This document shows, one piece after another, positions 50,297-58,842 of a DNA stretch of 64,000 bases. Below the pieces are notes generated by a model. That model did no database searches and was not told where the DNA came from. It worked only from the letters and a program-made list of their open reading frames with translations. This DNA comes from Streptomyces sp. NBS 14/10. GTDB taxonomy: Bacteria; Actinomycetota; Actinomycetes; Streptomycetales; Streptomycetaceae. Numbering within the stretch: position 1 is the stretch's first letter; each line of letters starts with the position of its first letter. The stretch spans positions 96,475 through 160,474 of the forward strand of contig NZ_NCSM01000008.1 of assembly GCF_002224125.1 (NCBI RefSeq), in the 5' to 3' direction. A program made the position numbers and the translations under genes.

Positions 50297-51822
50297 ACCG
50301 CACCATCCTGTCCCTGATCGGCGCCGCCACGGCGCTCGCGGCCATCACCGGCGTCGCCTCGCTGACCGCGGGGTCCTCCGACGACACGGCACCGGCGGCC
50401 AAGGCGGCCACCAGGCTGCCCGTCGAGCGCTCCACGCTCCTGTGCCCGACGCCCACCTCCTCGGACGTGGGCACCACCACCTACACCGCGTTCACCCCCA
50501 AGGGGACGGGCAAGGAGACGGGCGCGCAGGGCACGAAGAAGGGGACCGCCGGACTGCTGCCCGCCCAGGGCCCGGAAGACGAGCCGAAGGACACCCAGAA
50601 GGACAAGGCGAACAAGCCCGTCGTACCTCTGAAGGAGCCGGGGAAGCCGGTCACCGCCGAGACCGACCGCTCGGACGCCCCCGCGCTGATCGGCACCGCC
50701 GACGGCCTCCTGGCCCCCGGCTGGACCGTGCAGCAGACCACCACCGTGGCCGCGGGCAGCGGGCGCGGTCTGCTGGGCACCACCTGCACCGCGCCCGATA
50801 CGGACTTCTGGTTCCCCGGCGCCAGCACCGCCAAGGACCGGCAGGACTATGTGCACCTGACCAACCCGGACGACAGCGCGGCCGAGGTGGACCTCAAGCT
50901 CTACGGCGAGAACGGCCGGCTCAAGCCCTCGACCGACGAGGCGATCACGGTTCCGGGCCGGTCCACCGTCCCGGTGCTGCTCTCCACCCTGACGGACGTG
51001 GACGCGACCGACGCGACCCTCAGGGTGTCGGCGCGCTCCGGCCGGGTCGGGGCGACCGTACAGGCGGTGGACGAGTCGTTCGGCAGCGACTGGCTCCCGG
51101 CCTCGGCCGAGCCGTCGGGCAGCGTGGTGCTGCCCGGCATTCCGGCGGACGCGACCGACGTGCGCCTGGTCGTCCACGCGCCCGGCTCGGACGACGCGGA
51201 CCTGAAGGTGCGGCTGGCCGGGCGGAGCAGTTCGATCACCCCGGCCGGACATGAGTCGCTGCACGTCAAGAGCGGGATGACGGCATGGGCCGACTTCGGG
51301 AACCTCACCGAGGGCGAGCCGGGCTCCCTGGTGCTCACCCCCGAGGGCGGGGCGGGCCGGGCGGCCCCGGTCGTGGCCGCGCTGCGGGTGACCCGCGGCA
51401 AGGGGGCCGACCAGGAGACGGCCTTCATCCCGGCCACCACGAGCATCGAACGGAACGCCACCGCCGCCGACAACCGCTCCAAGGGCTCGACGCTGTCCCT
51501 GGTGGCGCCGAACGCGTCGGCGAAGGTGCGGGTCACCGCCTCGGCCGGGAGCGGTGGCGGCACCCCCGTCAGCAAGACGTACGACGTCAAGGGCGGCACC
51601 ACGGCGGCCGTGCAGCCGCCGCGCCCGGCCTCGGGCAAGGGCGGATACGCCGTGACGGTCGAGCGGGTCTCGGGCGGGCCGGTGTACGCGTCCCGGATGC
51701 TGGCGCTGCCCCAGGGCGGCGTTCCGATGTTCACGATCCAGGCGCTGCCCGACGACCGGAGCACGGTCGCGGTCCCGACGGCGCGCCGGGACCTGTCGCT
51801 GCTCAACGACGGGAAGCAGTGA
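50293..51822 (+). CDS. DUF5719 family secreted protein
   Basis: 509 residues with an N-terminal signal or anchor (ILSLIGAATALAAITGVASL). The mature part consists of beta-rich repeats (VDLKLYGENGRLKPSTDEAI, VRLVVHAPGSDDADLKVRLA, SLVLTPEGGAGRAAPVVAAL), with two Cys near the start (LLCPTPTSS, TTCTAPDT). A Lys/Glu/Pro-rich stretch (PEDEPKDTQKDKANKP) lies early. The family always follows the giant GT2 gene in Streptomyces, and the 4-bp overlap shows coupled translation, so the two probably act together at the cell surface. Function unknown. Confidence 0.88.
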   Translation: MNRTILSLIGAATALAAITGVASLTAGSSDDTAPAAKAATRLPVERSTLLCPTPTSSDVGTTTYTAFTPKGTGKETGAQGTKKGTAGLLPAQGPEDEPKDTQKDKANKPVVPLKEPGKPVTAETDRSDAPALIGTADGLLAPGWTVQQTTTVAAGSGRGLLGTTCTAPDTDFWFPGASTAKDRQDYVHLTNPDDSAAEVDLKLYGENGRLKPSTDEAITVPGRSTVPVLLSTLTDVDATDATLRVSARSGRVGATVQAVDESFGSDWLPASAEPSGSVVLPGIPADATDVRLVVHAPGSDDADLKVRLAGRSSSITPAGHESLHVKSGMTAWADFGNLTEGEPGSLVLTPEGGAGRAAPVVAALRVTRGKGADQETAFIPATTSIERNATAADNRSKGSTLSLVAPNASAKVRVTASAGSGGGTPVSKTYDVKGGTTAAVQPPRPASGKGGYAVTVERVSGGPVYASRMLALPQGGVPMFTIQALPDDRSTVAVPTARRDLSLLNDGKQ

Positions 51823-51828
51823 ATCTCC

Positions 51829-51886
51829 GGTGAGTTTGGGACGGCGACACGCCGACGTCACGGCGTGTCGCTGTCCCAAACTCACC
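51829..51886. terminator. Bidirectional terminator hairpin
   Basis: 26-bp inverted repeat with one mismatch (G-T in RNA) and a 6-nt loop ACGTCA, between the convergent DUF5719 and metallopeptidase-like genes. The right arm plus five bases (51861-51891) is repeated at 36897-36927. Confidence 0.85.
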
Positions 51887-51912
51887 ACAAATGCCGGACC
51901 ACCGGGCGCCGG

Positions 51913-52380
51913 CTAGTCCTGCCCGTAGCGCGGGTCCACCAGCTCCGGGGCGAGCCCCAGCAGCTCGGCGACCTGCTCGACGACGACCTCGTGGACGAGC
52001 AGCGCGCGCTCGTCCCGGGTCTTGGCGCGGATCTCGACCGGGCGGCGGTAGATCACGATGCGGTCCGGGCTGTCGCCGCGCGCGGCGATGAACCGGCCGA
52101 GCGGCACGGATTCGCCGTCCCAGCTGTCCCAGCCGTCCGGGCCGCCGGGCCCGCTCATGGTGGGCACCTCGAGCACGGCGAAGTCGACGCCGGACAGCTG
52201 GGGCCAGCGTCTCTCCAGCCGCTCCGCGGACTCCTGGACGAGGTCGAGGAAGGACTCCGCGCGGCTGACCGAGAGCGGCACCTGCGGCGGCGCGATCGGA
52301 CCGCGCATCCCACGCCCGTGCCGATCGCGGCGGCGCGGGCGCGGCTCGGACTGGTGGGGTGGTACGGGCCTGGTCATCAC
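51913..52380 (-). CDS. Zincin-like metallopeptidase family protein
   Basis: Protein of 155 residues. The N-terminal 35 residues are basic and disordered. The core has FLDLVQESAERLERRWPQLS and VDFAVLEVP, then RIVIYRRPVEIRAKTRDERA and the motif region LLVHEVVVEQVAELLGLAPE. In the wider family the last segment is HExxH; here the second His is replaced (HEVVVEQ), so zinc binding and protease activity are doubtful. No membrane segment. Second ATG at 52377 also possible. It stands opposite the DUF3499 gene. Confidence 0.75.
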   Translation of the reverse strand: MMTRPVPPHQSEPRPRRRDRHGRGMRGPIAPPQVPLSVSRAESFLDLVQESAERLERRWPQLSGVDFAVLEVPTMSGPGGPDGWDSWDGESVPLGRFIAARGDSPDRIVIYRRPVEIRAKTRDERALLVHEVVVEQVAELLGLAPELVDPRYGQD

Positions 52381-52757
52381 TCATGAGGGTAGCCGTCACC
52401 GGCACCTGGGCACGCGCTTACCAGACAGTGCGTCCGCTACCCGCGTCGACGCTCCTCCCGTACCGCCTTTTGCGCAGCTACGTGCAGGCGCCACTCATGT
52501 CGCCGGATGAACATTCCGGCCATACTTCCGCCCGAAAACAGTCGCCTCCTGGGTCGGCTTTCTCGCACAAGATGATCTATATCGGATCGAGCCGTGACCG
52601 GATTCGTCCGCGCCGGTCATCGTGCCCGTCTGAGTCCGCGCTGGTCAGCGTCGATGTTCACGGATCGGGACGCACGGGGCGAACCGTGACGACACGGCGG
52701 AGTGAGCTGGTGGAGAGTCGTCGCGGCCCGCTCAAGAGTGCGGTACCGTCCAACGTC
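52381..52757. other. 377-bp divergent intergenic region
   Basis: No gene seen. It contains scattered short dyads (CCGGATGAACATTCCGG near 52503, GACCGGATTCGTCCGCGCCGGTC near 52598). A TACCGT -10-like hexamer at 52744-52749 is 8 nt before the GTG of the DUF3499 gene. Confidence 0.4.
52744..52749 (+). promoter_or_regulatory. -10 element for a leaderless DUF3499 message
   Basis: TACCGT ends 8 nt before the GTG start at 52758. No ribosome site lies between, so transcription probably begins at or next to the start codon. Confidence 0.4.
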
Positions 52758-53144
52758 GTGAGCCCTGTACGTCGTTGTTCGCGCACCGCGTGCGGCCGCC
52801 CCGCCGTCGCGACGCTGACGTACGTCTACGCGGACTCGACCGCGGTCCTCGGGCCTCTCGCGACCTATGCCGAGCCGCACTGCTACGACCTGTGCTCCGA
52901 GCACTCGGAGCGGCTGACCGCCCCGCGCGGCTGGGAGGTCGTCAGGCTCGCCCTCGACACCGGCCCGCCCCGCCCCAGCGGTGACGACCTGGAAGCCCTC
53001 GCCAACGCCGTACGCGAGGCGGCGCGCCCCCATGAGCGCGCGCCCGGCGGACCGTCGGGCCCGGGGCAGAGCGGCCGGGAGGGCGACCCGCGTGAGGTCT
53101 CCCGCCGTGGCCACCTGAGGGTCCTGCGCTCGCCCGACTCCTGA
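52758..53144 (+). CDS. DUF3499 family protein
   Basis: Actinobacterial protein of 128 residues, function unknown. The conserved N-terminus VSPVRRCSRTACGRPAVATL is followed by TYVYADSTAVLGPLATYAEP, then HCYDLCSEHSERLTAPRGWE. The two Cys pairs (RCSRTAC, CYDLC) make a zinc-ribbon-like fold likely. The C-terminal third is disordered. GTG 52758 gives the standard start. It precedes manB in Streptomyces. Confidence 0.88.
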   Translation: MSPVRRCSRTACGRPAVATLTYVYADSTAVLGPLATYAEPHCYDLCSEHSERLTAPRGWEVVRLALDTGPPRPSGDDLEALANAVREAARPHERAPGGPSGPGQSGREGDPREVSRRGHLRVLRSPDS

Positions 53145-53153
53145 GCCTTCCTC

Positions 53154-53192
53154 TTCCCGTCTCTCCTTCCCGTCTCTCCTCCGCGTCTCTCC
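53154..53192. repeat. Three 13-bp pyrimidine direct repeats
   Basis: TTCCCGTCTCTCC occurs at 53154 and 53167, and a variant (TCCGCGTCTCTCC) at 53180. They lie in the 210-bp space between the DUF3499 gene and manB. Purpose unknown. Confidence 0.6.
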
Positions 53193-53354
53193 CGTACGTT
53201 GTGCCGTACGCCGCCCCGAGCGCGCCGCACGACGGACCTCACAGTTGCTCCCCAGGTCCTGCGGGTAGGTTTTGAACCCCAGAGGCCGCCAAGAGGCCCT
53301 GAATCCGCAGAACGCAGAGACCTGCGGAAGTAGAGACCTCCAGAAGGGACTGCT

Positions 53355-54713
53355 GTGACCGACTTGTCGCAGATCGTGAAGGCGTACGACGTGCGCGGTG
53401 TGGTCCCGGACCAGTTGAACGAGCCGCTCGCCGAGCTGTTCGGCGCCGCCTTCGCCCGGGTGACCGGCGCGCGTGCGATCGTCGTCGGCCATGACATGCG
53501 CCCCTCGTCGCCTGGTCTGTCGCGGGCCTTCGCGACCGGGGCCGCCGCGCTCGGCGCGGATGTGACCGAGATCGGACTGTGCTCCACCGACCAGCTCTAC
53601 TTCGCCAGCGGCCACCTCGACCTGCCCGGCGCGATGTTCACCGCCAGCCACAACCCCGCCCAGTACAACGGCATCAAGCTGTGCCGCGCGGGCGCCGCCC
53701 CCATCGGCCAGGACAGCGGGCTCGCCGAGATCCGCGCCCTGGTCGAGGAGTGGATCGCGGGCAGCGCGCCCGACCCGGTCGCCGCCCGCGGCACGATCAC
53801 CCAGCGGGACGTACTCGACGACTACGCCGCCCATCTGCGCTCGCTCGTCGACCTCACCGGCATCCGCCGTCTCAAGGCCGTCGTCGACGCCGGCAACGGC
53901 ATGGGCGGCCACACCGTCCCCACCGTCTTCACCGGGCTCCCCGTGGAGCTGGACCCGATGTACTTCGAGCTGGACGGCACCTTCCCCAACCACGAGGCCA
54001 ACCCGCTCGACCCCAAGAACATCGTCGACCTTCAGGCACGCGTCCGCGAGACCGGCGCCGACCTCGGCCTCGCCTTCGACGGCGACGCCGACCGCTGCTT
54101 CGTCGTCGACGAACGCGGCGAGCCGGTCTCCCCGTCCGCGATCACCGCCCTGGTGGCCGCCCGCGAGCTGGCCAAGCACCCGGGCGGAACGGTCATCCAC
54201 AACTGCATCACCTCGTGGTCGGTGCCCGAGGTCGTCAAGGAGCAGGGCGGCACCCCGGTCCGCACCCGCGTCGGGCACTCGTTCATCAAGGCCGAGATGG
54301 CCCGCACCGGCGCGATCTTCGGCGGCGAGCACTCCGCGCACTACTACTTCCGCGACTTCTGGAACGCCGACACCGGCATGCTGGCCGCCCTCCACGTCCT
54401 GGCCGCGCTCGGCGAGCAGGACCGCCCGCTGTCGCAGCTGGTCGCCGCGTACGACCGGTACGCCGCCTCCGGCGAGATCAACAGCGTCGTGGACGACCAG
54501 GCCGGGCGCATGACCGCGGTCAGGGCCGCGTACCAGGGGCGTGACGACGTCGAGCTGGACGAGCTGGACGGGCTGACGGTGACGGCCGCCGAGTGGTGGT
54601 TCAACCTCCGCCCCTCCAACACCGAGCCGCTGCTGCGCCTCAACGTGGAGGCGCGCGACCCGGAAACCGTCGCCCGCGTCCGCGACGAGGTCCTGGCCGT
54701 GGTCCGCGCCTGA
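53355..54713 (+). CDS. manB: Phosphomannomutase / phosphoglucomutase
   Basis: Alpha-D-phosphohexomutase of 452 residues interconverting mannose-6- and mannose-1-phosphate. The phosphoserine loop is MFTASHNPAQYNGIKLC (Ser98), the metal loop is LAFDGDADRCFVV (Asp242, Asp244, Asp246), the sugar-binding loop is GGEHSAHYYFRDFWNADTG, and the phosphate-binding loop is FNLRPSNTEPLLRLNVE. The GEHSAH signature fits PMM/PGM enzymes. GTG 53355 has AGAAGGGA upstream. It supplies mannose-1-phosphate for the guanylyltransferase at 18338. Confidence 0.95.
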   Translation: MTDLSQIVKAYDVRGVVPDQLNEPLAELFGAAFARVTGARAIVVGHDMRPSSPGLSRAFATGAAALGADVTEIGLCSTDQLYFASGHLDLPGAMFTASHNPAQYNGIKLCRAGAAPIGQDSGLAEIRALVEEWIAGSAPDPVAARGTITQRDVLDDYAAHLRSLVDLTGIRRLKAVVDAGNGMGGHTVPTVFTGLPVELDPMYFELDGTFPNHEANPLDPKNIVDLQARVRETGADLGLAFDGDADRCFVVDERGEPVSPSAITALVAARELAKHPGGTVIHNCITSWSVPEVVKEQGGTPVRTRVGHSFIKAEMARTGAIFGGEHSAHYYFRDFWNADTGMLAALHVLAALGEQDRPLSQLVAAYDRYAASGEINSVVDDQAGRMTAVRAAYQGRDDVELDELDGLTVTAAEWWFNLRPSNTEPLLRLNVEARDPETVARVRDEVLAVVRA

Positions 54714-54723
54714 GAAGCCCCTC

Positions 54724-54765
54724 AAGGGGCGTCTGAAGGGGCGTCCGAAGGGGCGTCTGAAGGGG
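54724..54765. repeat. 12-bp tandem repeats after manB
   Basis: AAGGGGCGTCTG / AAGGGGCGTCCG / AAGGGGCGTCTG plus a half copy. Tandem array directly downstream of the manB stop. Confidence 0.7.
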
Positions 54766-54835
54766 AGGGGGCGCCCCGCTCCCTCCCCGGCGGTACGCTG
54801 ACTGCGCTGGACTCAAACCGAAGGGACGACGCCCC

Positions 54836-55018
54836 ATGCCGCTCGAATCCGGTCTGCTGGACATCCTCGCCTGCCCGGCGTGTCACGCACCGCTGCGCGA
54901 GGAAGAGGGTCCGGAGACGCCCGAGCTGGTGTGCACGGGCGAGGGGTGCGGCCTCGCCTACCCGGTCCGGGACGACATCCCCGTGCTGCTCGTCGACGAG
55001 GCGCGCCGCCCGGCCTGA
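54836..55018 (+). CDS. Trm112 family zinc protein
   Basis: Small protein of 60 residues. Two Cys pairs bind zinc (ILACPACHAPLREEE with Cys13 and Cys16; LVCTGEGCGLAYPVRDDIPV with Cys33 and Cys38). IPVLLVDEAR at the end is typical. Trm112-like proteins activate methyltransferases in other organisms; the bacterial role is less clear. It is conserved between manB and the SIS gene. Confidence 0.9.
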   Translation: MPLESGLLDILACPACHAPLREEEGPETPELVCTGEGCGLAYPVRDDIPVLLVDEARRPA

Positions 55019-55116
55019 CGCCGTCCCGCGCAGTTCCCGCCCTGGACCGCACCGCCGCGGACCGTACCGCCGCGGACCGTACCGCCCCGCCCACGGCGAT
55101 CGGAGGCCGAAGCACC

Positions 55117-56340
55117 ATGCTCGACGAATCCCTCCTCGACGCCCCTGAAGCCCTCGCCCGCGCGGACGTTCGCGGGCTGCTGCGGGGGGCCGCGGAATCC
55201 GGCGCCCGGGTGCGTACCGCGGCCCGGTACGCCGCCGAGGCGGGGGTCGCCGACCTCAAGCCGGACGGCAGACCGCGCTCCGTGCTGGTCGCCGGCCCGG
55301 GCGCGGCGGGGAGCTGCACCGCCGACCTCCTCGGCGCCCTCAGCGGCAACAACTGCCCGGTCAGCCTGATCGCGCCGACGGGCGTGGCGCCCGCCCCGGG
55401 CGCGCTGCACTGGACGCTGCCCGGCTGGGCGGGCCCGCTGGACCTGCTGCTGTTCGTCACGCCTGACGGCGCGGAGCCGGGGCTTCCGCCGCTGGTCGAG
55501 CAGGCGTACCGGCGGGGCTGCTCGATCGTGGCCGTCGCGCCCGCGGACTCCCCGCTGGCGGGCGCCGTCGAGCAGGCGCGCGGGCTGATGGTCCCGCTGG
55601 CCACCGGCCCGTACAACAACGACTCGGCGCCGTACGACACGGCGCCGCCCGCGCCCGCCGGAACCCCGCAGGCCGAAGGGCAGCACACCGAGCCGACGGG
55701 CACGGCGCCGGACGAGGTGACGGGGCCCGCGCTGCCGGGCACCCTGTGGGGGCTGCTCACGCCGCTGCTGGTCCTCGTCGACCGCATCGGCCTGGTGGCC
55801 GCCCCGCCCAGCGTGCTGCAGCAGGTGGCCGACCGGCTGGACCAGGTCGCCGAGCGCTGCGGCCCGGCCATCGCCACCTACACCAACCCCGCCAAGGCGC
55901 TGGCCGCCGAGCTCGCCGGTTCGCTGCCGCTGCTGTGGACCGAAGGGCCGGTCGCGGCGGCCGCCGGGCGGCGCTTCGCGAGCCTGCTGGCGCTGCTGGC
56001 CGGACGCCCCGCGCTCGTCGCCGAGCTGCCCGGGGCGCTCGCCGCCCACGGCACGCTGCTGGCCGGATCGCTGGCCGGCGGCGCCGACCCGGACGACTTC
56101 TTCCGCGACCGGGTGGAGGAGGCGGAGGCGCTGCGAGCCAGGGTTGTGCTCTTGTACGACGAACAAGTCAGCGCGCTCTCGGCCGTGCCCACCGCCCGGG
56201 AGCTCGCGCTCGCCCACGACACCGCGCTCAGCGAGCTCGAACCGGGCGGGGGCGGTGTACTGGAGAACGCGGCGGAGCTCCTCGCCATCACGGATTTCAC
56301 CGCCGTTTACCTGGCGCTCGCCTCGACGGAGAGATCATGA
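55117..56340 (+). CDS. SIS domain-containing protein
   Basis: Cytoplasmic protein of 407 residues with sugar-isomerase (SIS) folds, resembling the phosphoglucose/phosphomannose isomerase-like actinobacterial protein next to ManA. It opens MLDESLLDAPEALARADVRG. The first SIS-like part has SVLVAGPGAAGSCTADLLGA, and the second begins near PAKALAAELAGSLPLLWTEG and ends near LLAITDFTAVYLALAST. An Ala/Pro/Thr linker splits the two. ATG 55117 has GGAGG 11 nt upstream. The catalytic residues of true isomerases cannot be verified by eye; it may act on a sugar phosphate in the mannose pathway. Confidence 0.85.
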   Translation: MLDESLLDAPEALARADVRGLLRGAAESGARVRTAARYAAEAGVADLKPDGRPRSVLVAGPGAAGSCTADLLGALSGNNCPVSLIAPTGVAPAPGALHWTLPGWAGPLDLLLFVTPDGAEPGLPPLVEQAYRRGCSIVAVAPADSPLAGAVEQARGLMVPLATGPYNNDSAPYDTAPPAPAGTPQAEGQHTEPTGTAPDEVTGPALPGTLWGLLTPLLVLVDRIGLVAAPPSVLQQVADRLDQVAERCGPAIATYTNPAKALAAELAGSLPLLWTEGPVAAAAGRRFASLLALLAGRPALVAELPGALAAHGTLLAGSLAGGADPDDFFRDRVEEAEALRARVVLLYDEQVSALSAVPTARELALAHDTALSELEPGGGGVLENAAELLAITDFTAVYLALASTERS

Positions 56341-56386
56341 CGGAGTAATCCCGTTCTTCCGTACGTACAGTCAGGAACCGCACCGC

Positions 56387-57592
56387 ATGGACCGCCTCGT
56401 CAACACCGTCCGCCCCTACGCCTGGGGCTCAGCCACCGCCATCCCCGAGCTGCTGGGCACGGAGCCGACGGGTGAGCCGCAGGCCGAGCTGTGGATGGGG
56501 GCGCACCCCGGGGCGCCGTCCCGCGTCGACCGCGGCGAGGGCCCGGTGGCCCTCTCCGACGTGATCGCCGCCGACCCGGAGGGCGAACTCGGCCCGGACG
56601 CCGTAGGCCACTTCGGGCCGCGGCTGCCGTTCCTGCTCAAGGTGCTCGCCGCCGCCTCGCCGCTCTCGCTCCAGGTGCACCCCGACCTGGCCCAGGCCAA
56701 GGCGGGCTTCGCGGACGAGGAGGCGCGCGGCGTCCCCGTCGACGCCGCCCACCGCAACTACAAGGACGCCAACCACAAGCCCGAACTCATATGCGCGCTC
56801 ACGCCCTTCGACGGGCTGTGCGGCTTCCGTGCCGCCGACGAGGCCGCCGGGCTGCTGGCCGCCCTTGAGGTGGACTCGCTCAAGCCGTACGTGGACGTCC
56901 TGCACGCCCACCCCGAGTCCCACGCGCTGCGCGAAGTGCTCACCGCCGTACTGACCGCCGACCGCGAGGCGATCGCCGACACCGTCCACCAGGCCGCTGC
57001 CGCCGCCGAACGACTCGGCGCGCAGGACGGCCCGCACGCCCCCGCGTACCGCGCGTACGCCTCCATCGCCCGGCACTACCCGGGCGACCCCGGCGTGATC
57101 GCCGCGATGCTGCTCAACTACGTACGGCTCCAGCCCGGCGAGGCGCTCTATCTCGGCGCGGGTGTGCCGCACGCCTATCTCGACGGCCTCGGCGTCGAGA
57201 TCATGGCCAACTCCGACAATGTGCTGCGGTGCGGACTGACCCCCAAGCACATCGACGTCCCGGAACTGCTGCGCATCGTCCGCTTCGAGAGCGAGGCGCC
57301 CGGTGTGCTCCGCCCCGAGGCGGATTCCTCCGGCGAGGAGGTGTACGCCACACCGATCGACGAGTTCCGGCTCTCGCGCTACGTCCTGGCCGAGGGCACC
57401 GGCCCGCGCCCGCTGCCCTCCCGTACGCCCCAGATCCTGCTGTGCGCCGCGGGCAAGGCGGTACTGAGCGGAACGGGTGTGGACGGGACCGAACTGCGGC
57501 TGACACAGGGTGAGTCGGCCTTCGTCCCGGCGGGCGAGGCCGTGGCGCTGTCCGGCCCCGGCACTGTGTTCCGGGCCACAGTCGCCGCCTGA
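56387..57592 (+). CDS. manA: Mannose-6-phosphate isomerase, class I
   Basis: Zinc enzyme of 401 residues interconverting fructose-6- and mannose-6-phosphate. Zinc ligands lie in SLQVHPDLAQAKAGF (Gln, His), NHKPELICALTPFDGLCGF (Glu) and YLGAGVPHAYLDGLGVEIMA (His). NSDNVLRCGLTPKHIDVPEL holds the conserved Arg. A C-terminal cupin-like domain ends the protein. ATG 56387 (MDRLVNTVRPYAWG) is the standard start. It lies 46 bp after the SIS gene. Confidence 0.95.
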   Translation: MDRLVNTVRPYAWGSATAIPELLGTEPTGEPQAELWMGAHPGAPSRVDRGEGPVALSDVIAADPEGELGPDAVGHFGPRLPFLLKVLAAASPLSLQVHPDLAQAKAGFADEEARGVPVDAAHRNYKDANHKPELICALTPFDGLCGFRAADEAAGLLAALEVDSLKPYVDVLHAHPESHALREVLTAVLTADREAIADTVHQAAAAAERLGAQDGPHAPAYRAYASIARHYPGDPGVIAAMLLNYVRLQPGEALYLGAGVPHAYLDGLGVEIMANSDNVLRCGLTPKHIDVPELLRIVRFESEAPGVLRPEADSSGEEVYATPIDEFRLSRYVLAEGTGPRPLPSRTPQILLCAAGKAVLSGTGVDGTELRLTQGESAFVPAGEAVALSGPGTVFRATVAA

Positions 57593-57687
57593 CGCACCGC
57601 CGTTCGGCGGGGCTGCAACAATGGCCCGCCGTACGTAGTAAAGCAACGGCAAAGCTGCCGTGCCACGGAAGGGACATTCGGCACAAA

Positions 57688-58611
57688 ATGAGTGCATCAG
57701 GCGGAACCAAGGCGATTGTTGCCGCGCTGGGCGCCAACCTGGCCATCGCCGTAGCCAAGTTCGTGGCGTTCGCGTTCAGCGGCTCGTCGTCGATGCTCGC
57801 CGAGGGCGTGCACTCGATCGCCGACTCCGGAAACCAGGGCCTGCTGCTGCTCGGCGGCAAGAAGGCCAAACGCGAGGCAACCCCGGAGCACCCCTTCGGC
57901 TACGGCCGCGAGCGCTACATCTACGGCTTCCTGGTCTCCATCGTCCTGTTCACCATCGGCGGCGTCTTCGCCCTCTACGAGGGCTACGAGAAGATCAAGC
58001 ACCCGCACGAGGTGGAGCACTGGTACTGGCCGGTCGGAGTGCTCGTGTTCGCGATCATCGCGGAGGGCTTCTCGTTCCGTACGGCCATCAAGGAGTCGAA
58101 CGAGATCCGCGGCAAGCTGACCTGGTCGCAGTTCGTACGCCGGGCCAAGGCGCCCGAGCTGCCGGTCGTCCTGCTGGAGGACTTCGGCGCCCTGGTCGGC
58201 CTGGTGCTCGCGCTCGGCGGCGTCGGCCTGTCGCTGATCACCGGCGACGGCGTATGGGACGGCATCGGCACGATCTGTATCGGCGTGCTGCTGGTCCTGA
58301 TCGCCCTCGTACTGGCCGCCGAGACGAAGTCCCTGCTGCTCGGCGAGGCCGCGGACGCGGACCAGGTCGCCAAGATCCGCGAGGCCCTGGTGGACGGCGA
58401 GACGGTCACCAGCCTGATCCACATGCGCACGCTCCACCTGGGCCCCGAGGAGCTTCTGGTCGCCGCCAAGGTCGCGGTCCAGCACGACGACACGGCGGCA
58501 GAGGTCGCCCGCGCGATCGACGCGGCGGAGGCCCGCGTGCGCGAGGCGGTCCCCATTGCCCGCGTGATCTACCTGGAACCGGACATCCTGCGCACCACGA
58601 CCTCGGCGTAA
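57688..58611 (+). CDS. Cation diffusion facilitator transporter
   Basis: CDF-family membrane protein of 307 residues that would export a divalent metal such as zinc in exchange for protons. Spans include IVAALGANLAIAVAKFVAFA, YIYGFLVSIVLFTIGGVFAL, WPVGVLVFAIIAEGF, ALVGLVLALGGVGLSLITG and IGTICIGVLLVLIALVLAAE. Metal-site motifs are AEGVHSIADSGNQ (HxxxD) and LLEDFGALVG. A C-terminal cytoplasmic domain ends VIYLEPDILRTT. It resembles the ZnT9-like branch. ATG 57688 has GGAAGGGA upstream. Confidence 0.92.
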   Translation: MSASGGTKAIVAALGANLAIAVAKFVAFAFSGSSSMLAEGVHSIADSGNQGLLLLGGKKAKREATPEHPFGYGRERYIYGFLVSIVLFTIGGVFALYEGYEKIKHPHEVEHWYWPVGVLVFAIIAEGFSFRTAIKESNEIRGKLTWSQFVRRAKAPELPVVLLEDFGALVGLVLALGGVGLSLITGDGVWDGIGTICIGVLLVLIALVLAAETKSLLLGEAADADQVAKIREALVDGETVTSLIHMRTLHLGPEELLVAAKVAVQHDDTAAEVARAIDAAEARVREAVPIARVIYLEPDILRTTTSA

Positions 58612-58723
58612 CGCCCGAGAACGCGCCCGGCGTGGGCACGGCCTTCGGCCTTCGGAGCGCGGCTCCGGCCGGGGCCAGCGGTCGGCCCCGGCGCAGCGCG
58701 GGGCCTGCGGGGGCCCGGCGCAA

Positions 58724-58753
58724 TGCCCTGCGGGGCCCAGGCCCCGCAGGGCA
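58724..58753. terminator. Bidirectional terminator hairpin
   Basis: Perfect 14-bp inverted repeat (TGCCCTGCGGGGCC and complement) with a 2-nt centre, between the convergent CDF and PTS genes. Confidence 0.8.
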
Positions 58754-58842
58754 GCCACAGATCGAAACCGGGAAACCTGCGGCAGGGGGCGGGCCAGGGA
58801 GAGGCAGGGGCGAACCCGCCCCCAGCCTCCACCCCACCCCCG

